From the NCBI RefSeq assembly GCF_027620315.1, contig NZ_JAPNNL010000044.1:1-42352 (forward strand): 42,352 nucleotides of DNA, read 5' to 3'. The first letter of the stretch is position 1; each line of letters begins with the position of its first letter. The position numbers and the translations under genes are program-made. The DNA comes from Nonomuraea corallina. Its GTDB lineage: Bacteria; Actinomycetota; Actinomycetes; Streptosporangiales; Streptosporangiaceae. Positions 10,914 to 18,496 of the stretch are shown piece after piece. A model generated the notes under the pieces. That model made no database searches and was not told where the DNA came from. It saw only the letters and a program-made list of their open reading frames with translations.

Positions 10914-11927
10914 ATGGCTGTGACAGTGGTTCGACTCGACGACGTCCCTGTCAGGGACAGGTTCGCTTTCTGGTGGCAGGCCGTCGCCGAGTCGGTGGTG
11001 TCGGTGGACGCGTTCAGCGAATACGTCGACGACTTCTGGGCGGAGATGAGCACCGTCGATCTGGGCGCGCTGCGGCTGTCGAGAGTCAGGTGCTCCGGGT
11101 TCGAGGCGCGCAGGAATGCTCACAGGATCCGACGCGCCAACGCCGACGCCTACCAGGTGGCGCTCCTCCTGCGCGGCCGATCCGGAATCGTCCAGGAGGA
11201 CCAGGAGACGGCGCTGGCCCCGGCAGACCTGACGCTCTACGACGCGTCCCGTCCTTTCCTGGCATGGAGCTTTCCTGGCGAGCGCCGCGCGTCGAGCCGC
11301 ACCCAAGGCGAGATGTCCGATGGGCTGATCCTGCACGTGCCCCACGACGCCCTGGCCCTGCCCGGTCCCACCGTGCGGCGGTTGCTCGCCAGGCGAATCT
11401 CAGGGCGTGAGAGCGTCGCCGCACTGTTCAGCGGACTGCTTCAGCAGATCCTGGCCCAGGCCGCGTGGATGACCCGGGCCGACACCGAGCGGCTGTCGGG
11501 TGTTGTCGTCGATCTCCTCACGTCCGTGCTCGCCCACGAGATGGAGACCGACCCCTCGCCTTTCGTGATGGATCCCGGCGCGGTGCTCGTTCTTCGTGTC
11601 CAGGCGTTCGTCGAGCGACGTCTGGACGACTTGGAGCTCTCGGCGGCCGACGTCGCCGCCGCCCACCACGTTTCGTTACGCCACCTGCAGCGGCTCTTCC
11701 AGAGGGAGGGTCACACCATCACCGGCTGGATCCAGCAGCGGCGGCTCGAACGCTGTCACCGCGCACTGGCCGACCCCCTGATGGACGGTCGTCCTATCAG
11801 GGTCATCGCCGCCTGCTGGGGTTTCACCAACGAAGCGCACTTCAACCGGCTCTTCCGCAGGACCTACGGCACCCCTCCGGCGAGCTACCGGCGTCAGCTC
11901 CGACACAGCCAGTCCCAACAGGGGTGA
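10914..11927 (+). CDS. AraC family transcriptional regulator
   Basis: This 337-residue protein has an N-terminal AraC_binding_2-like domain, with the characteristic DRFAFWWQAV near the start and an ALAPADLTLYDASRPF strand. The C-terminal ~100 residues form the double helix-turn-helix: LSAADVAAAHHVSLRHLQRLF and IRVIAACWGFTNEAHFNRLFRR. The family binds DNA and responds to small effectors. The ATG follows a GCGGGGGCG ribosome-binding sequence. The gene is divergent from the secreted cysteine-protein gene and convergent with the EF-Tu gene. No catabolic genes adjoin it, so its regulon is not evident. Confidence 0.92.
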   Translation: MAVTVVRLDDVPVRDRFAFWWQAVAESVVSVDAFSEYVDDFWAEMSTVDLGALRLSRVRCSGFEARRNAHRIRRANADAYQVALLLRGRSGIVQEDQETALAPADLTLYDASRPFLAWSFPGERRASSRTQGEMSDGLILHVPHDALALPGPTVRRLLARRISGRESVAALFSGLLQQILAQAAWMTRADTERLSGVVVDLLTSVLAHEMETDPSPFVMDPGAVLVLRVQAFVERRLDDLELSAADVAAAHHVSLRHLQRLFQREGHTITGWIQQRRLERCHRALADPLMDGRPIRVIAACWGFTNEAHFNRLFRRTYGTPPASYRRQLRHSQSQQG

Positions 11928-11940
11928 CGCCCATCGAGCG

Positions 11941-11973
11941 GCTGCCGGGATCCCGGACAGGAATCCCGGCAGC
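11941..11973. terminator. Bidirectional terminator between the AraC-type gene and tuf
   Basis: A perfect 11-bp inverted repeat (GCTGCCGGGAT/ATCCCGGCAGC) with an 11-nt loop lies between the convergent ends at 11927 and 11980. Confidence 0.7.
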
Positions 11974-11979
11974 CACAGG

Positions 11980-13146
11980 TCAGTCCTCGACCGCGAGCAC
12001 CGTCCCGGCGCCCACGGTCAGACCGCCTTCACGGATGGCGAAGCCGAGCCCTGGCTCCAGGGCGACCGGCTTGCCGAGGACGATCGAGACCTCGATCGTG
12101 TCCCCCGGCTGGGCGGGCTCGGTCAGCAGCAGCTCACCCGGCACGTCCGTCGTGCGCAGGTAGAACTGCGGCCGGTAACCCGAGGCGATCGGCCGCCGCC
12201 GGCCGCCCTCCTCCGCCGTCAGCAGGTACACCCGGGCCGTGAACGCCCGGTGCGCCCGCTGGCTGCCCGGGGCCGCCAGCACCATGCCGCGCCTGACCTG
12301 GTGCCGCTGGACGCCGCGGAGCAGGAGGGCGGCGTTGTCGCCCGCCTCGCCGCGTTCCATCGTGCGGCCGAACGTCTCGACGCCGGTCACGACGGCGGAC
12401 AGCTCGCCGCCCAGGCCGACGGCCGTGACGGTGTCGCCGACGCGGACCGCGCCGCGCTCGATGGCGCCGGTGACGACCGTGCCCCGGCCGGTGATGGACA
12501 TGACGTTCTCCACGGGCATGAGGAACGGCGCGTCCACGTACCGGACCGGGACCGGGATGTGGTCGTCGACCGTACGGAGCAGCTCGTCGATCGACGCCGT
12601 CCAGGCCGGGTCGCCCTCCAGCGCCCGCAGCCCGGACACCCGCACCATCGGCGAGCCGGCGAAGCCGTGCTCGCCGAGCAGGTCCTGCAGCTCCAGCTCG
12701 ACCAGGTCGGTGAGCTCCGGGTCGGCGCCGTCGGCCTTGTTGACCGCGACGACCAGGTGCTCGACGCCCACCCGGCGGGCGAGCAGCACGTGCTCCCTGG
12801 TCTGCGGCATGATGCCGTCACGCGCCGACACCACCAGGATGGCGCCGTCCAGCTGCGCCGCCCCCGTGATCATGTTCTTCACGTAGTCGGCGTGGCCGGG
12901 CATGTCGACGTGGGCGTAGTGACGGGTGGCGGTCTCGTACTCGACGTGCGAGATGTTGATCGTGATCCCCCTGGAGTGCTCCTCCGGGGTGCGGTCGATC
13001 CGCTCGAACGGCGTGTACGTGGCCTGGCCCCGCTCCGCGAGCACCTTGGTGATGGCGGCGGTCAGCGTGGTCTTGCCGTGGTCGACGTGACCCATCGTGC
13101 CGATGTTGAGGTGCGGCTTGTTGCGCACATAGGCCTGCTTGGCCAT
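11980..13146 (-). CDS. tuf: Elongation factor Tu, divergent second copy
   Basis: This 388-residue protein delivers aminoacyl-tRNA to the ribosome with GTP. It has GHVDHGKT (19-26), RGITI (60-64), the catalytic His in PGHADY (H85), NKAD (136-139) and C-terminal GYRPQFY and FAIREGG segments. It diverges from the usual housekeeping protein: DMPGHADY instead of [17 protein letters not shown] instead of the more common [22 protein letters not shown] where typical EF-Tu has GLRFAIREGGRTVG, and overall length slightly short. It stands alone, without the rpsL-rpsG-fusA cluster that flanks main tuf genes. These traits fit the extra, stress- or antibiotic-related EF-Tu of streptomycetes (tuf3 type); the role here is inferred. 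A GGAAGG ribosome-binding sequence precedes the ATG. Confidence 0.93.
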   Translation of the reverse strand: MAKQAYVRNKPHLNIGTMGHVDHGKTTLTAAITKVLAERGQATYTPFERIDRTPEEHSRGITINISHVEYETATRHYAHVDMPGHADYVKNMITGAAQLDGAILVVSARDGIMPQTREHVLLARRVGVEHLVVAVNKADGADPELTDLVELELQDLLGEHGFAGSPMVRVSGLRALEGDPAWTASIDELLRTVDDHIPVPVRYVDAPFLMPVENVMSITGRGTVVTGAIERGAVRVGDTVTAVGLGGELSAVVTGVETFGRTMERGEAGDNAALLLRGVQRHQVRRGMVLAAPGSQRAHRAFTARVYLLTAEEGGRRRPIASGYRPQFYLRTTDVPGELLLTEPAQPGDTIEVSIVLGKPVALEPGLGFAIREGGLTVGAGTVLAVED

Positions 13147-13547
13147 GATCCCTTCCTTGCGGAACCCGGACTCGTGGTGACCCGTACAGGGCCGTCGACC
13201 TCTCCCCGCCGGGTCACACTCGGGACGAACGGGAAGAGGTCAGCGCTCCAGGCCGTCGCAGGCACGCCGGAACGCGCCCGCCGGTGCGGGCGTCGTCGGA
13301 AGCGCGTGCCGGATCATGGTGACCATAGTGCTGCGCTCAGCACCCGGGAGCAACGGATTATTCCCTCGTACGGGAGCGCGGGGCGAGTGCCCTCGCCTAC
13401 CTGCATCGCATGGCGACATCGCTGGACTTCCCGCGAATGCCTGGCGGGCGAGGTCACGGTCACCGGGGACGGCTGGACGCATGGGGCCGCGATCAATTGG
13501 ACGGTTGCGGCGACCTCTCGATGAGATCGACTGCCCGGCGGAAGGTC
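13147..13547. other. Intergenic region upstream of tuf (401 nt)
   Basis: I see no convincing gene here. Short overlapping frames have no good ribosome-binding sequence; the best is a 28-codon minus-strand frame at 13240-13326. The region probably holds the tuf leader and promoter. It contains two perfect 6-bp hairpins, GTGCTG-CGCT-CAGCAC (13328-13343) and GGCGAG-TGCC-CTCGCC just downstream, which could be control elements. No clear promoter boxes were identified. Confidence 0.4.
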
Positions 13548-14204
13548 TTACGGTCGTCCGGGCTGGTGCATGCGGGAGAACCACTCATTGACGGCGGCCC
13601 GCAGCTGCTCCTGAAGGTTGTTCTTCCGCGTCACGTCCTTGACCAGGGCCTCTGGTCCTCCCGTCGCCGGGGAGGCGCGGAAGACCAGCACCACGTCCAC
13701 ATCCTGAAGGGCCTGGAGTCGCGTCAGGCCGGCAACGGAACCCGTTTCCCCGCGAGCTCTCACCTCTATGGCCACCACGTTGCTTCGTCCGAGATCGTCG
13801 CCGCCGCGCAGCAACTGGTCCACACGCTGGTGCGACAGACCGAGCAATGTCGCCGTCTCCCGGAGCGAGTATCCTTTCGCGGTCAAGGCGCGAGCTGCGA
13901 CGGTGGATCGCTCCTGCCACAGATCCTGCGCGGCGTCCAGCCATGCACGCGCGCCCTTGGCCTCGCACAGCAACTCGCCTACGTCTTCAGGCAGGGCATA
14001 CGTCGTCTCGATATCGAACGTGCTCTGCTCCGCATCAAGGATCGTCGCGATGAGGTCGCGAGCCATCGACTCGATCCTGGTCAGGGCCCGTGCCTGCGTG
14101 AGTGCGTTGAGCGGAGCGGGATCGGCGCCGTCGCCGGCGGCTGTGACTCGCGCCAGCCACCAGTCGTCCTCATGCCAGACCCGCACCTCGTAGACGGGCT
14201 TCAT
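13548..14204 (-). CDS. hicB: HicB-like antitoxin with helix-turn-helix
   Basis: This 218-residue protein starts MKPVYEVRVWHEDDWWLARV, the partly degraded RNase H-like HicB fold. A long alpha-helical segment and a helix-turn-helix follow at ~100-132 (ALTAKGYSLRETATLLGLSHQRVDQLL). About 85 further residues (VVAIEVRARG, VDVVLVFRASP) make it longer than usual HicB proteins of 70-150 residues. The ATG at 14204 overlaps the stop of the likely full HicA frame as ATGA. The expected role is to bind and neutralise HicA and to repress the operon through the two palindromes at 14488-14527. The extra C-terminal domain is unrecognised. Confidence 0.75.
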   Translation of the reverse strand: MKPVYEVRVWHEDDWWLARVTAAGDGADPAPLNALTQARALTRIESMARDLIATILDAEQSTFDIETTYALPEDVGELLCEAKGARAWLDAAQDLWQERSTVAARALTAKGYSLRETATLLGLSHQRVDQLLRGGDDLGRSNVVAIEVRARGETGSVAGLTRLQALQDVDVVLVFRASPATGGPEALVKDVTRKNNLQEQLRAAVNEWFSRMHQPGRP

Positions 14205-14259
14205 TTGTCCATCCATCCCTTCCCCAGGTACGGCTCGAAGGTCGCCTCGATCTCCCGTG

Positions 14260-14478
14260 TCACCTGGGAGCGAGGTCGCCAGGGTGTTGCGGGATCGTCG
14301 TCCACGCCAGCAGTTCCCCTTCCTCGTCGTACAAGCCGACCATTTTGTGGGATCCCTTACCTCGTCGCCGGCCGTTCCGGCCTGGAACCTCGTCAACGAT
14401 GTACGGAACTTCGGTACGACGGGCTGCGGATCGCAGGCACCTCTCCACCTCGGTGGCGGTCTTCATTCCCTGAACCAT
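14260..14478 (-). CDS. hicA: HicA-like mRNA interferase toxin, apparently frameshifted near its 3' end
   Basis: As read, this encodes 72 residues with the HicA hallmarks: RRGKGSHKM with the catalytic His (H44) and TTIPQHPGDLAPR. The frame stops early at TGA (14260-14262). In the -1 frame, coding continues directly from APR with VTREIEATFEPYLGKGWMDK and ends at 14201, overlapping the hicB ATG as ATGA. That extension is coherent, so the intact toxin was probably 14201-14478 (about 92 residues). A real inactivating indel, a sequencing error or programmed -1 frameshifting could each explain this. HicA toxins cleave mRNA. The start is uncertain: ATG 14478 lacks a good ribosome-binding sequence, and ATG 14466 has AGGGA immediately adjacent. 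Confidence 0.65.
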   Translation of the reverse strand: MVQGMKTATEVERCLRSAARRTEVPYIVDEVPGRNGRRRGKGSHKMVGLYDEEGELLAWTTIPQHPGDLAPR

Positions 14479-14487
14479 GGCGGCGCA

Positions 14488-14527
14488 GTCTAATTTAGTA
14501 GACAGATAAGCGTCTAGGAAACTAGAC
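14488..14527. promoter_or_regulatory. Two matching operators upstream of hicAB
   Basis: Two 16-bp palindromes share the form GTCTA-N6-TAGAC: GTCTAATTTAGTAGAC (14488-14503) and GTCTAGGAAACTAGAC (14512-14527), 24 bp apart centre to centre. They sit in an AT-rich island just upstream of hicA. A -10-like TAAATT on the minus strand (14497-14492) lies inside the proximal site, so binding there would block transcription. This is the usual autoregulation layout for a HicB with a helix-turn-helix. Confidence 0.7.
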
Positions 14528-14605
14528 AGTAACCCGGCCGTGTACGTTCTACCGAAGGTGGGTTACTGCTCAGGAGAGCACTCGGCTGACGCGTGGGCGG
14601 TGTGT

Positions 14606-14625
14606 GGGGGCCGGGGTTCGCCCCC
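14606..14625 (-). terminator. Weak hairpin after the MenC-like gene
   Basis: A 6-bp GGGGGC/GCCCCC stem with an 8-nt loop lies about 60 nt past the end of the minus-strand enzyme gene. It is a possible terminator without a U-tract. The rest of 14528-14683 shows nothing else I can support. Confidence 0.3.
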
Positions 14626-14683
14626 CGTGAACCGCAGTCCGAGGTGGTGGGGTGCGTAGCGCTTAGATCGCGAGGACCGTGCG

Positions 14684-15784
14684 TCAGAGCGGGATCCACT
14701 CCTTGGCCGTGGTGACCTCCTCCAGGATGTCCGGGATCGGGTCCACGCCGAGGCCGGGCCCGGCGGGCACCGCCAGGTGGCCGTCCGACAGCTCGAAGGG
14801 CTCGGTGAGGTCGGTGGCGAAGTAGCGGCGCGAGGCCGAGGTGTCGCCCGGCAGGGTGAAGCCGGGCAGGGCCGCCAGCGCCACGTTCGCGGCCCGGCCG
14901 AGGCCCGTCTCCAGCATGCCGCCGCACCACACCGCGATCCCGTTCGCCCGGCACAGGTCGTGCACGCGGCGCGCCTCCAGGTAGCCGCCCAGCCGGCCGG
15001 GCTTGATGTTGACGATGGAGCAGGAACCGAGCGCGATGGCCGCGGCGGCGTGCTCGGCCGACTCGATGGACTCGTCCAGGCAGACCGGGGTGCGGAGCTG
15101 GCGGGCGAGCCTGGCGTGCTGGACGAAGTCGTCGTTGGCCAGCGGCTGCTCGATGAGTAGCAGGCCGAAGTCGTCGAGGCGGGCCAGGTGGCGGGCGTCG
15201 GCCAGGGTGTAGGCGGCGTTGGCGTCCACCTGGAGCAGCACGTCGTCGCCGAAGCGCTCGCGCACCGCGCGCACCGGCTCGACGTCCCAGCCGGGCTCGA
15301 TCTTCAGCTTGACGCGCACGTACCCCTCGGCCAGGTAGCCCTCGACCGCGTCGAGCAGCCGCGGGATCGCGTCCATGATGCCCACCGACACCCCGCACGG
15401 CACCCGGTCGCGGGCGGCCCCGAGGAACCGGCCGAACGACTCGCCCGACGCCCGCAACTGGGCGTCCAGCACGGCCGTCTCCAGCGCGGCCTTGGCCATC
15501 CGGTGTCCCTTGACCGGCTCCATCGCCCGGCCCGCCGACTGGGCGTCCACGTTCGCGGGCAGCCGAGGCAGCAGGAAGCGGCGGATCACCTCGGCCGCGC
15601 CGTCCGCGTACTCGGAGGAGTAGAGCGGCTCCGCCATGGCCACGCACTCGCCCCAGCCCTCCGCGTCGGGCGTCACCACGCGCACCAGCAGCACGTCGCG
15701 GGCCGTCTCGGTGCCGAACGAGGTGCGGAACGGGGACACCAGCGGCATCGCGACCCGGCGCAGCTCCACTCCAGTGATCTTCAC
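14684..15784 (-). CDS. menC: o-Succinylbenzoate synthase / N-acylamino acid racemase (enolase superfamily)
   Basis: This 366-residue enolase-superfamily member has an N-terminal capping domain (MKITGVELRRVAMPLVSPFRTSFG) and a barrel. The KxK motif is VKLK (K159, K161). Metal ligands are D187 (QVDANAAY), E212 (IEQPL) and D237 (CLDES). The second-face lysine is K261 in NIKPGRLGGY. This residue set matches the MenC type-2/N-acylamino acid racemase group. Members either make o-succinylbenzoate for menaquinone or racemise N-acyl amino acids, and some do both. No other men genes are nearby and peptide-import genes are, so racemase activity is at least as likely. The start is GTG 15784. The MarR gene precedes it by 66 nt on the same strand, so they probably form one operon. 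Confidence 0.85.
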   Translation of the reverse strand: MKITGVELRRVAMPLVSPFRTSFGTETARDVLLVRVVTPDAEGWGECVAMAEPLYSSEYADGAAEVIRRFLLPRLPANVDAQSAGRAMEPVKGHRMAKAALETAVLDAQLRASGESFGRFLGAARDRVPCGVSVGIMDAIPRLLDAVEGYLAEGYVRVKLKIEPGWDVEPVRAVRERFGDDVLLQVDANAAYTLADARHLARLDDFGLLLIEQPLANDDFVQHARLARQLRTPVCLDESIESAEHAAAAIALGSCSIVNIKPGRLGGYLEARRVHDLCRANGIAVWCGGMLETGLGRAANVALAALPGFTLPGDTSASRRYFATDLTEPFELSDGHLAVPAGPGLGVDPIPDILEEVTTAKEWIPL

Positions 15785-15850
15785 ATGCTCTCTCTTTCGT
15801 ACGGAAAAAAGGACGGAGAAGTCCGCCGGCCGGAATTCCGGCCGAATGGT

Positions 15851-16315
15851 TCAGACCCGCATGCCCGGGCGGAGCGCCCGGGCGCAGACCGTGAGCGTTT
15901 CCGCGAGGGTCTTGAGTGCGGGCTCGTCGATCTCGGCGAGCATGACGGACTCGATGGCGTCGAGGGAGGAATCGCATCGCCGCAGGGTGTTCAGGCCTTT
16001 GGCGGTGAGGCGGGTGCGCAGCGCCCGGCCGCCGTCGGGGTGCGGATGACGGCTGATCAGACCGCGCTGTTCGAGGTCGCGGATGACCAGGTTCATCGCC
16101 TGCGGGGTGACGAAGGCGATCCGGGCCAGATCGGCAGAGGACGGGGCGTCGCGCAGCCGCAGCTCGCTGAGCGCCATGTACTCGGTGGTCGTCATGCCGT
16201 GCCGGGCGAGCGCCTCGTCCAGGCAGGCGCGGATGCGGCGTTCCAGCCGGAACACCAGATAGCTCACGTGGGGTGGCGCGTCCAGCGCATCGGCGGGGGT
16301 GCACGCATCGGTCAC
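15851..16315 (-). CDS. MarR family transcriptional regulator
   Basis: From GTG 16315 this encodes 154 residues, the normal MarR length. It has LARHGMTTTEYMALSELRL, a winged helix (SADLARIAFVTPQAMNLVIRDLEQRGLI), the wing (PHPDGGRALRTRLTAKG) and a C-terminal dimerisation helix. Longer in-frame starts at 16408 and 16429 would run through the palindrome at 16372-16403 and add an unlikely N-terminus. A minus-strand TATCGT lies 6 nt upstream of the GTG, so the mRNA may be leaderless. It probably regulates itself, the MenC-like gene downstream and perhaps the divergent esterase. Confidence 0.82.
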   Translation of the reverse strand: MTDACTPADALDAPPHVSYLVFRLERRIRACLDEALARHGMTTTEYMALSELRLRDAPSSADLARIAFVTPQAMNLVIRDLEQRGLISRHPHPDGGRALRTRLTAKGLNTLRRCDSSLDAIESVMLAEIDEPALKTLAETLTVCARALRPGMRV

Positions 16316-16371
16316 CAGGCGACGATATCGCGCCTCGGCGGATCGGCCGCCATGTAATTTTCTCGAACTGA

Positions 16372-16403
16372 TATCAATGACCTTGATAGCAAGGTACTTG
16401 ATA
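16372..16403. promoter_or_regulatory. 32-bp MarR-type operator
   Basis: A nested palindrome reads TATCAA-2-ACCTTG-ATAG-CAAGGT-2-TTGATA, with both arm pairs perfectly complementary. It lies about 55 bp upstream of the MarR start and between that gene and the divergent esterase. Its AT content contrasts with the surroundings. It is the obvious binding site for the adjacent MarR dimer(s). Confidence 0.7.
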
Positions 16404-16460
16404 ACCATGGGAAACGTCCTCCCGGCCATCTGAACCGGCCGGCTCCCGCACCGCCGCGCA

Positions 16461-16490
16461 TTGACGGTGGCTCTTGACTCCTTTTATTTT
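16461..16490 (+). promoter_or_regulatory. Candidate promoter of the esterase gene
   Basis: TTGACG (16461-16466) and TATTTT (16485-16490) are spaced by 18 nt. A second TTGACT lies at 16474-16479. The start codon is 68 nt downstream of the -10. Confidence 0.45.
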
Positions 16491-16558
16491 CCAGCAACCG
16501 ACGTCCATAAGCGGCGCGCCGAACGGGAGGCACGCGGCGGATGTCGAGAGGAGGAGGC

Positions 16559-18412
16559 ATGAGACGACTGACCACGGTGGTGGCCGGTGCATGTGCCACG
16601 GCGCTCTTAGCCGTCATGGCCGTGGTACTCGGATCACCGGCTCTCGCCGCCGCCCTGGTGGAAGTGACCGGCTTCGGCAACAACCCGGGCAACATGCGGA
16701 TGCACATCTACGTGCCGGACTCGCGCCCGGCCTCGCCGGCGATCGTGGTGGCGATGCACGGCTGCGGCGGCACCGGCCCCGGGTTCTACCAGGGCAGTGA
16801 GTTCGCCTCATTGGCGGATCGTCACGGCTTCATCGTCATCTACCCGACCGCCACCCAGTCGGCGGGATTCGGCAACTGCTTCGACACCTGGTCGGACGCG
16901 GCCAAGCGGCGCGGGGGCGGCAGCGACCCGGTGTCCATCATCTCGATGATCGACTACGCCGAGCGCACCTACAGCGGCGATCCGAACCGCGTCTACGCCA
17001 CCGGAAGCTCGTCCGGCGGCATGATGACGCAGCACATGCTCGCCGTCTACCCGGACGTGTTCAAGGCGGGCGCCTCCTTCATGGGCGTGCCCTTCAACTG
17101 CTTCGCCGGCGCCGCCGACTACCCGCCGGGAAGCAGCAGGTGCACCGGGGGCAGCATGGACCGGACGCCCCAGCAGTGGGGCGACGCGGTCCGGCAGGCG
17201 TACCCCGGCTACACCGGCCCCCGGCCGCGGATACAGCTGTGGCACGGCACCGGTGACACCCTCGTGCCCTACTCGCTGCTGCGCGAGTCGGTCGAGCAGT
17301 GGACCAACGTGTTCGGGCTGAGCCAGACCCCGACCAGCACCGACACCCCGCAGGCCAACTGGAACCGCAGCCGCTACGCCGACTCGTCCGGCACCGTGCA
17401 GGTCGAGGCGTACAGCATCCAGGGCGCCGGGCACAATCTGCCGCAGGGCGGCATGGCCCTGTACGCCATCCAGTTCTTCGGCCTGACCACCAGCTCGGCC
17501 GACACCACGCCGCCGACCACGCCGGGCACCCCGGCCGTCTCCAACGTCACCGCCACCGGCGCCACGCTCACCTGGACCGCCTCCACCGACTCCGGCGGCT
17601 CCGGCCTGGCCGGCTACAACGTCTACCGCGAGCAGGGCGCCACCGACCCGCAGCTCGGCCAGTCCGCCACCAACTCCATCACCCTGACCGGGCTGACCGC
17701 CGGCACCCAGTACCAGGTGTACGTCCGGGCCCGTGACGGCGCCGGCAACCTGTCCGGCAACTCCGCCCCGGTCACCTTCACCACGACCGGCACCGGAGGC
17801 GACACCACCCCGCCCACCGCCCCCGCCGGCCTCGCCGCCACCGGGACCACCGCGACCGGCACCAGCCTGTCCTGGACGGCCTCGACCGACGACACCGGGG
17901 TGACCGGCTACGACATCCTGCGCGCACCTGGCGCGACGGGCGGCGCCTTCGCCCAGGTCGGCACCTCGGCCACGACCTCGTACACCGACACCGGCCTGAC
18001 CGCGAACACCACCTACCGCTACCAGGTCCGGGCCCGCGACGCCGCCGGGAACCTCTCGGCGGTCTCCAACACCGTCCAGGTCACCACCCAGGGCGGCACG
18101 ACCGGCGCCTGCACCGCGACGCCGACCGTGCAGTCCCAGTGGGGCGGCGGCTACGTGATCCAGCCGCTGACCGTCACCAACACCAGCACCTCGACGATCA
18201 CCAGCTGGACGGTCACGTTCACGCTCCCGGCCGGGCACACGCTGACCGGCTCGTGGAACGCCACCGTCACCACCAGCGGGCAGACCGTCACGGCCAGGAG
18301 CGTCAGCCACAACGGCACGCTCGCCCCGGGAGCCGGCACCACCAGCTTCGGCTTCCAGGTCTCCAGGCCCAGCGGCGACACCGCCGTGCCCTCCGGCTAC
18401 ACCTGCGCCTGA
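16559..18412 (+). CDS. Secreted PHB-depolymerase/CE1-family esterase with two FN3 domains and CBM2
   Basis: This 617-residue exported protein has a signal peptide (MRRLTTVVAGACATALL, cleavage near SPALAA). A catalytic alpha/beta-hydrolase domain follows with HGCGGTGPGFYQGSEF, the nucleophile in GSSSGG (S151), D233 in HGTGDTLVPY and H292 in GAGHNLPQ. This is the pattern of acetylxylan and feruloyl esterases and PHB depolymerases. Two fibronectin type III domains occupy ~318-408 and ~418-508, each with TTPPT linkers. A family 2 carbohydrate-binding module (~515-617, SQWGGGYVIQPLTVTN) ends the protein. The CBM2 suggests plant cell-wall polysaccharide, so side-chain de-esterification is the likely job. 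The ATG at 16559 follows a strong GGAGGAGG sequence. Confidence 0.92.
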   Translation: MRRLTTVVAGACATALLAVMAVVLGSPALAAALVEVTGFGNNPGNMRMHIYVPDSRPASPAIVVAMHGCGGTGPGFYQGSEFASLADRHGFIVIYPTATQSAGFGNCFDTWSDAAKRRGGGSDPVSIISMIDYAERTYSGDPNRVYATGSSSGGMMTQHMLAVYPDVFKAGASFMGVPFNCFAGAADYPPGSSRCTGGSMDRTPQQWGDAVRQAYPGYTGPRPRIQLWHGTGDTLVPYSLLRESVEQWTNVFGLSQTPTSTDTPQANWNRSRYADSSGTVQVEAYSIQGAGHNLPQGGMALYAIQFFGLTTSSADTTPPTTPGTPAVSNVTATGATLTWTASTDSGGSGLAGYNVYREQGATDPQLGQSATNSITLTGLTAGTQYQVYVRARDGAGNLSGNSAPVTFTTTGTGGDTTPPTAPAGLAATGTTATGTSLSWTASTDDTGVTGYDILRAPGATGGAFAQVGTSATTSYTDTGLTANTTYRYQVRARDAAGNLSAVSNTVQVTTQGGTTGACTATPTVQSQWGGGYVIQPLTVTNTSTSTITSWTVTFTLPAGHTLTGSWNATVTTSGQTVTARSVSHNGTLAPGAGTTSFGFQVSRPSGDTAVPSGYTCA

Positions 18413-18417
18413 CCGTC

Positions 18418-18453
18418 CACGGCCCCGCCCCGCGCAGGCGGGACGGGGCCGTG
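18418..18453. terminator. Bidirectional terminator after the esterase gene
   Basis: A long GC-rich hairpin starts with arms CACGGCCCCG and CGGGGCCGTG (10 bp) and continues inward with complementary CCGC/GCGG bases. It lies between convergent genes ending at 18412 and 18497. Immediately after it, a 15-nt unit (TACACAGGCGGAGCG) is duplicated in tandem at 18458-18487. Confidence 0.7.
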
Positions 18454-18496
18454 AGGCTACACAGGCGGAGCGTACACAGGCGGAGCGGTCCTGCGG

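Noticed and set aside
13240..13326. 28-codon minus-strand ORF upstream of tuf
   Set aside because: It has no ribosome-binding sequence and no recognisable content; it was noted only as part of the intergenic region.
18458..18487. 15-nt tandem duplication as a mobile-element target site
   Set aside because: The two copies are adjacent with no element between them; it is simple slippage next to a terminator hairpin.
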